Below the pieces are notes generated by a model that worked only from the letters and a program-made list of their open reading frames with translations, was not told the origin of the DNA and did no database searches. A stretch of 64,000 nt of DNA from Bacillus sp. BGMRC 2118 (GTDB lineage: Bacteria > Bacillota > Bacilli > Bacillales > SA4). Below are positions 62,503 through 64,000 of this stretch, piece by piece (the stretch's first letter is position 1; the number at the start of each line of letters is the position of its first letter). Location: the NCBI GenBank assembly GCA_008364785.1, contig VTTJ01000009.1:1-64000 (forward strand). The letters are read 5' to 3'. A program made the translations under genes and the position numbers.

Positions 62503-63526
62503 TTGCCTGAGACACCTTTGAATACGTTCTAGACTTTTGCTCAAAGAAATCTGACTTTGTTTCATTCATCATTTCATCACTATATACATGTATCCATGGC
62601 ATAGGATTGTTTCTTTCCTGAAACAGATTCACCAATCCCAGTTGCCTTACTCGCTTATTAGCCAAATACTCTAGGTACAGTTCAAACTCCTCTAAATCAA
62701 TTCCCTTAACATCCGATAAGATATATCGTGCCCATTCCATTTCTAGTTCTATAGCATTCCTGAGTGATTGATAGATATATTCAATATTCTCCTCAGTATG
62801 AAGTTCCTCGTTCTCCGTTAATAATATGCGTAAAAATTGCGACATAAAATAGGCATGTTGCATTTCATCTCTTTGAATATAGCTGATCATTGTACTCGTT
62901 TTCAGCATTTTCTGTTGTCTAGCTAAATGATAAAAAAACGCAAACCCTGCATAAAAATAAATTCCTTCTAGATTAATAGAGTTTACTGTCAGAGAAAATA
63001 AAGTTTGTGGCGTTGGGTGTTCTCGGAATTGTTCATATGCCTCTAGTATAAGCGCATTTCTCTTTTGAATGATTGGGTCTTTTAGTGCATGATTAAAGAT
63101 AGCGTTTTGCTCCTGTATTGGAACAAGAGAACTTAAAATATAAGAATAAGACTCATTATGAACTGCTTCTTGTTGGGCGATCACCGCAAAGATTGCTTTA
63201 AAACTGGAATCTGTTACATAATCCATCACCGCACTCATTGTCGGAGTTTGCAAACTATCTAATGAAGCAAGCTGTGCATTGACTTTTAAGAAAATCTCTT
63301 GTTCTTTCGAGTCAAGTTCAATCCATTGCTTAATGTCATCCTGCATATTGACTTCTTGTGCTTTCCAAAAGTTTGATAGTAAAGTTTGATACAATTCATA
63401 CATTTGTGGGTATGCCACGTCATTCCAGTTCAGTAATCCTGAGGAGATTCCATTTATAATTCCTGTTGATTTGTTCGGAAATTCCGGGTTTAAAAGTTTA
63501 ATCTTATGCAGTTTTTTGATGGCCAT
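62483..63526 (-). CDS. nrdF: Class Ib ribonucleotide reductase beta subunit NrdF
   Basis: 347 residues. Metal ligands and radical site are preserved: an Asp near 63-64, then QQEAVHNESYSYI with Glu120, His123 and radical Tyr127, and later LEGIYFYAGF and QRDEMQHAYFM. GGGAGG precedes ATG 63526. It lies 12 bases after nrdE. Provides the radical for ribonucleotide reduction. Confidence 0.92.
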   Translation of the reverse strand: MAIKKLHKIKLLNPEFPNKSTGIINGISSGLLNWNDVAYPQMYELYQTLLSNFWKAQEVNMQDDIKQWIELDSKEQEIFLKVNAQLASLDSLQTPTMSAVMDYVTDSSFKAIFAVIAQQEAVHNESYSYILSSLVPIQEQNAIFNHALKDPIIQKRNALILEAYEQFREHPTPQTLFSLTVNSINLEGIYFYAGFAFFYHLARQQKMLKTSTMISYIQRDEMQHAYFMSQFLRILLTENEELHTEENIEYIYQSLRNAIELEMEWARYILSDVKGIDLEEFELYLEYLANKRVRQLGLVNLFQERNNPMPWIHVYSDEMMNETKSDFFEQKSRTYSKVSQANGFDEL

Positions 63527-63538
63527 TGTAATCCTCCC

Positions 63539-64000
63539 TTAACTATGACAAGCTTCACATTCATTTAGCTCTCCCTGTGACGTACTTCGAACATAATAAG
63601 TTGTTTTCATCCCGCTTCGCCAAGCTTCCAAATGAAGATTTAATAGTTCCCTGGCTTTAATGGTATGACCCACATATAAGTTAAAGCTAATGCCTTGATC
63701 AATATGTCTACCCCTGGCAGCGTTTTGTTTAATACTCCACCTTTGATCCAAAACATTTCTTGTTCTCAGGTAGACGCTATACGTGTTGTGATTGAGGTCC
63801 GGCGCTGTTACTTTAAATTTAAAGTTCTTCTTTTCTTCCGCATATTCAACCGCATAGATCGGATCTATTCCATCTGTTGAACCGCCAATTTTTGCTGTTG
63901 ATGAATTAGGAGCGACAGCCATCATCCATCCATTACGGACTCCATATTTAGCTACCTTTTCTTTCAGTTCACACCACTTTTTCGAATCGTAGTTTCTTGT
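63539..64000 (-). CDS. nrdE: Ribonucleotide reductase alpha subunit NrdE, 5' part outside the window
   Basis: The frame is open from base 64000 to the stop at 63539, giving the C-terminal 153 residues. VAKYGVRNGWMMAVAPNSST, IGGSTDGIDPIYAVEYAEEK, DQGISFNLYVG and MKTTYYVR match the alpha barrel end; the final CEACHS holds the redox Cys pair that passes electrons. The loop reads APNSSTAKIGGST where PTGSIS is usual in canonical class Ib NrdE, so this may be a divergent second system. Gene order E-F-I differs from B. subtilis nrdI-nrdE-nrdF. Confidence 0.88.
   Translation of the reverse strand, partial: TRNYDSKKWCELKEKVAKYGVRNGWMMAVAPNSSTAKIGGSTDGIDPIYAVEYAEEKKNFKFKVTAPDLNHNTYSVYLRTRNVLDQRWSIKQNAARGRHIDQGISFNLYVGHTIKARELLNLHLEAWRSGMKTTYYVRSTSQGELNECEACHS

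Overview
The window is low-GC DNA of a spore-forming Bacillaceae species. The evidence is spo0M, the B. subtilis-type qoxABCD, des-desK-desR, citR/citA and rocB genes, two immune-inhibitor-A metalloproteases, strong AGGAGG ribosome sites and many GTG/TTG starts. It looks like ordinary chromosome with accessory insertions. I saw no rRNA, tRNA, CRISPR array or prophage structural genes.

Layout. 1-5.6 kb: a translationally coupled SDR / QueA-like / VOC operon (minus), then an ECF-like sigma factor with a second-type clpP, a DinB protein and a P-loop kinase-like protein. 5.6-9.2 kb: the divergent citR-citA pair with a repeated operator, an SMR pump and a PAP2 phosphatase. 9.3-10.8 kb: an arbitrium-like receptor (AimR family) followed by a secreted-peptide gene, with no phage around it. 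10.8-25.7 kb: methyltransferase, GNATs, ZIP transporter, D-threonine-aldolase-like enzyme, AGCS symporter, spo0M, a heterodimeric ABC exporter, an M6 protease and an MFS pump. 25.7-30.2 kb: quinol oxidase operon, with phased 20/21-bp repeats upstream. 30.2-39.6 kb: ATL protein, MBL and alpha/beta hydrolases, an ammonium transporter with two TnrA/GlnR-like boxes, an IS3 remnant, rocB and a Gfo/Idh oxidoreductase. 39.6-42.6 kb: cold-shock desaturase system. 42.6-53.7 kb: dioxygenase-like protein, a gutted gamma-lyase pseudogene, the larger InhA, three MFS pumps, a DUF2089 regulatory operon and a TetR regulator. 53.7-59.1 kb: bcrC plus a Bce-type antimicrobial-peptide module, apparently sharing one operator type. 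59.3-64 kb: a histidine kinase fused to an RsbR-like STAS domain, a methyltransferase and an nrdE-nrdF-nrdI operon.

The most striking non-genic signal is a family of seven related intergenic elements (about 80-190 bp). They have terminal inverted repeats of the type GGCTSTTTTC, and several carry exact 8-bp target duplications, so they are MITEs, plausibly derived from an ISL3-like transposon. They occur at about 5.6, 13.0, 36.0, 50.9, 54.4, 59.1 and 61.8 kb. Two of them bracket the Bce-type genes.

Best candidates for something undescribed: the chromosomal AimR-like receptor with a long peptide precursor and a shortened N-terminal DNA-binding region; the sigma-factor/ClpP pair; the kinase-STAS fusion; the MITE family; and the phased repeat array upstream of qox.
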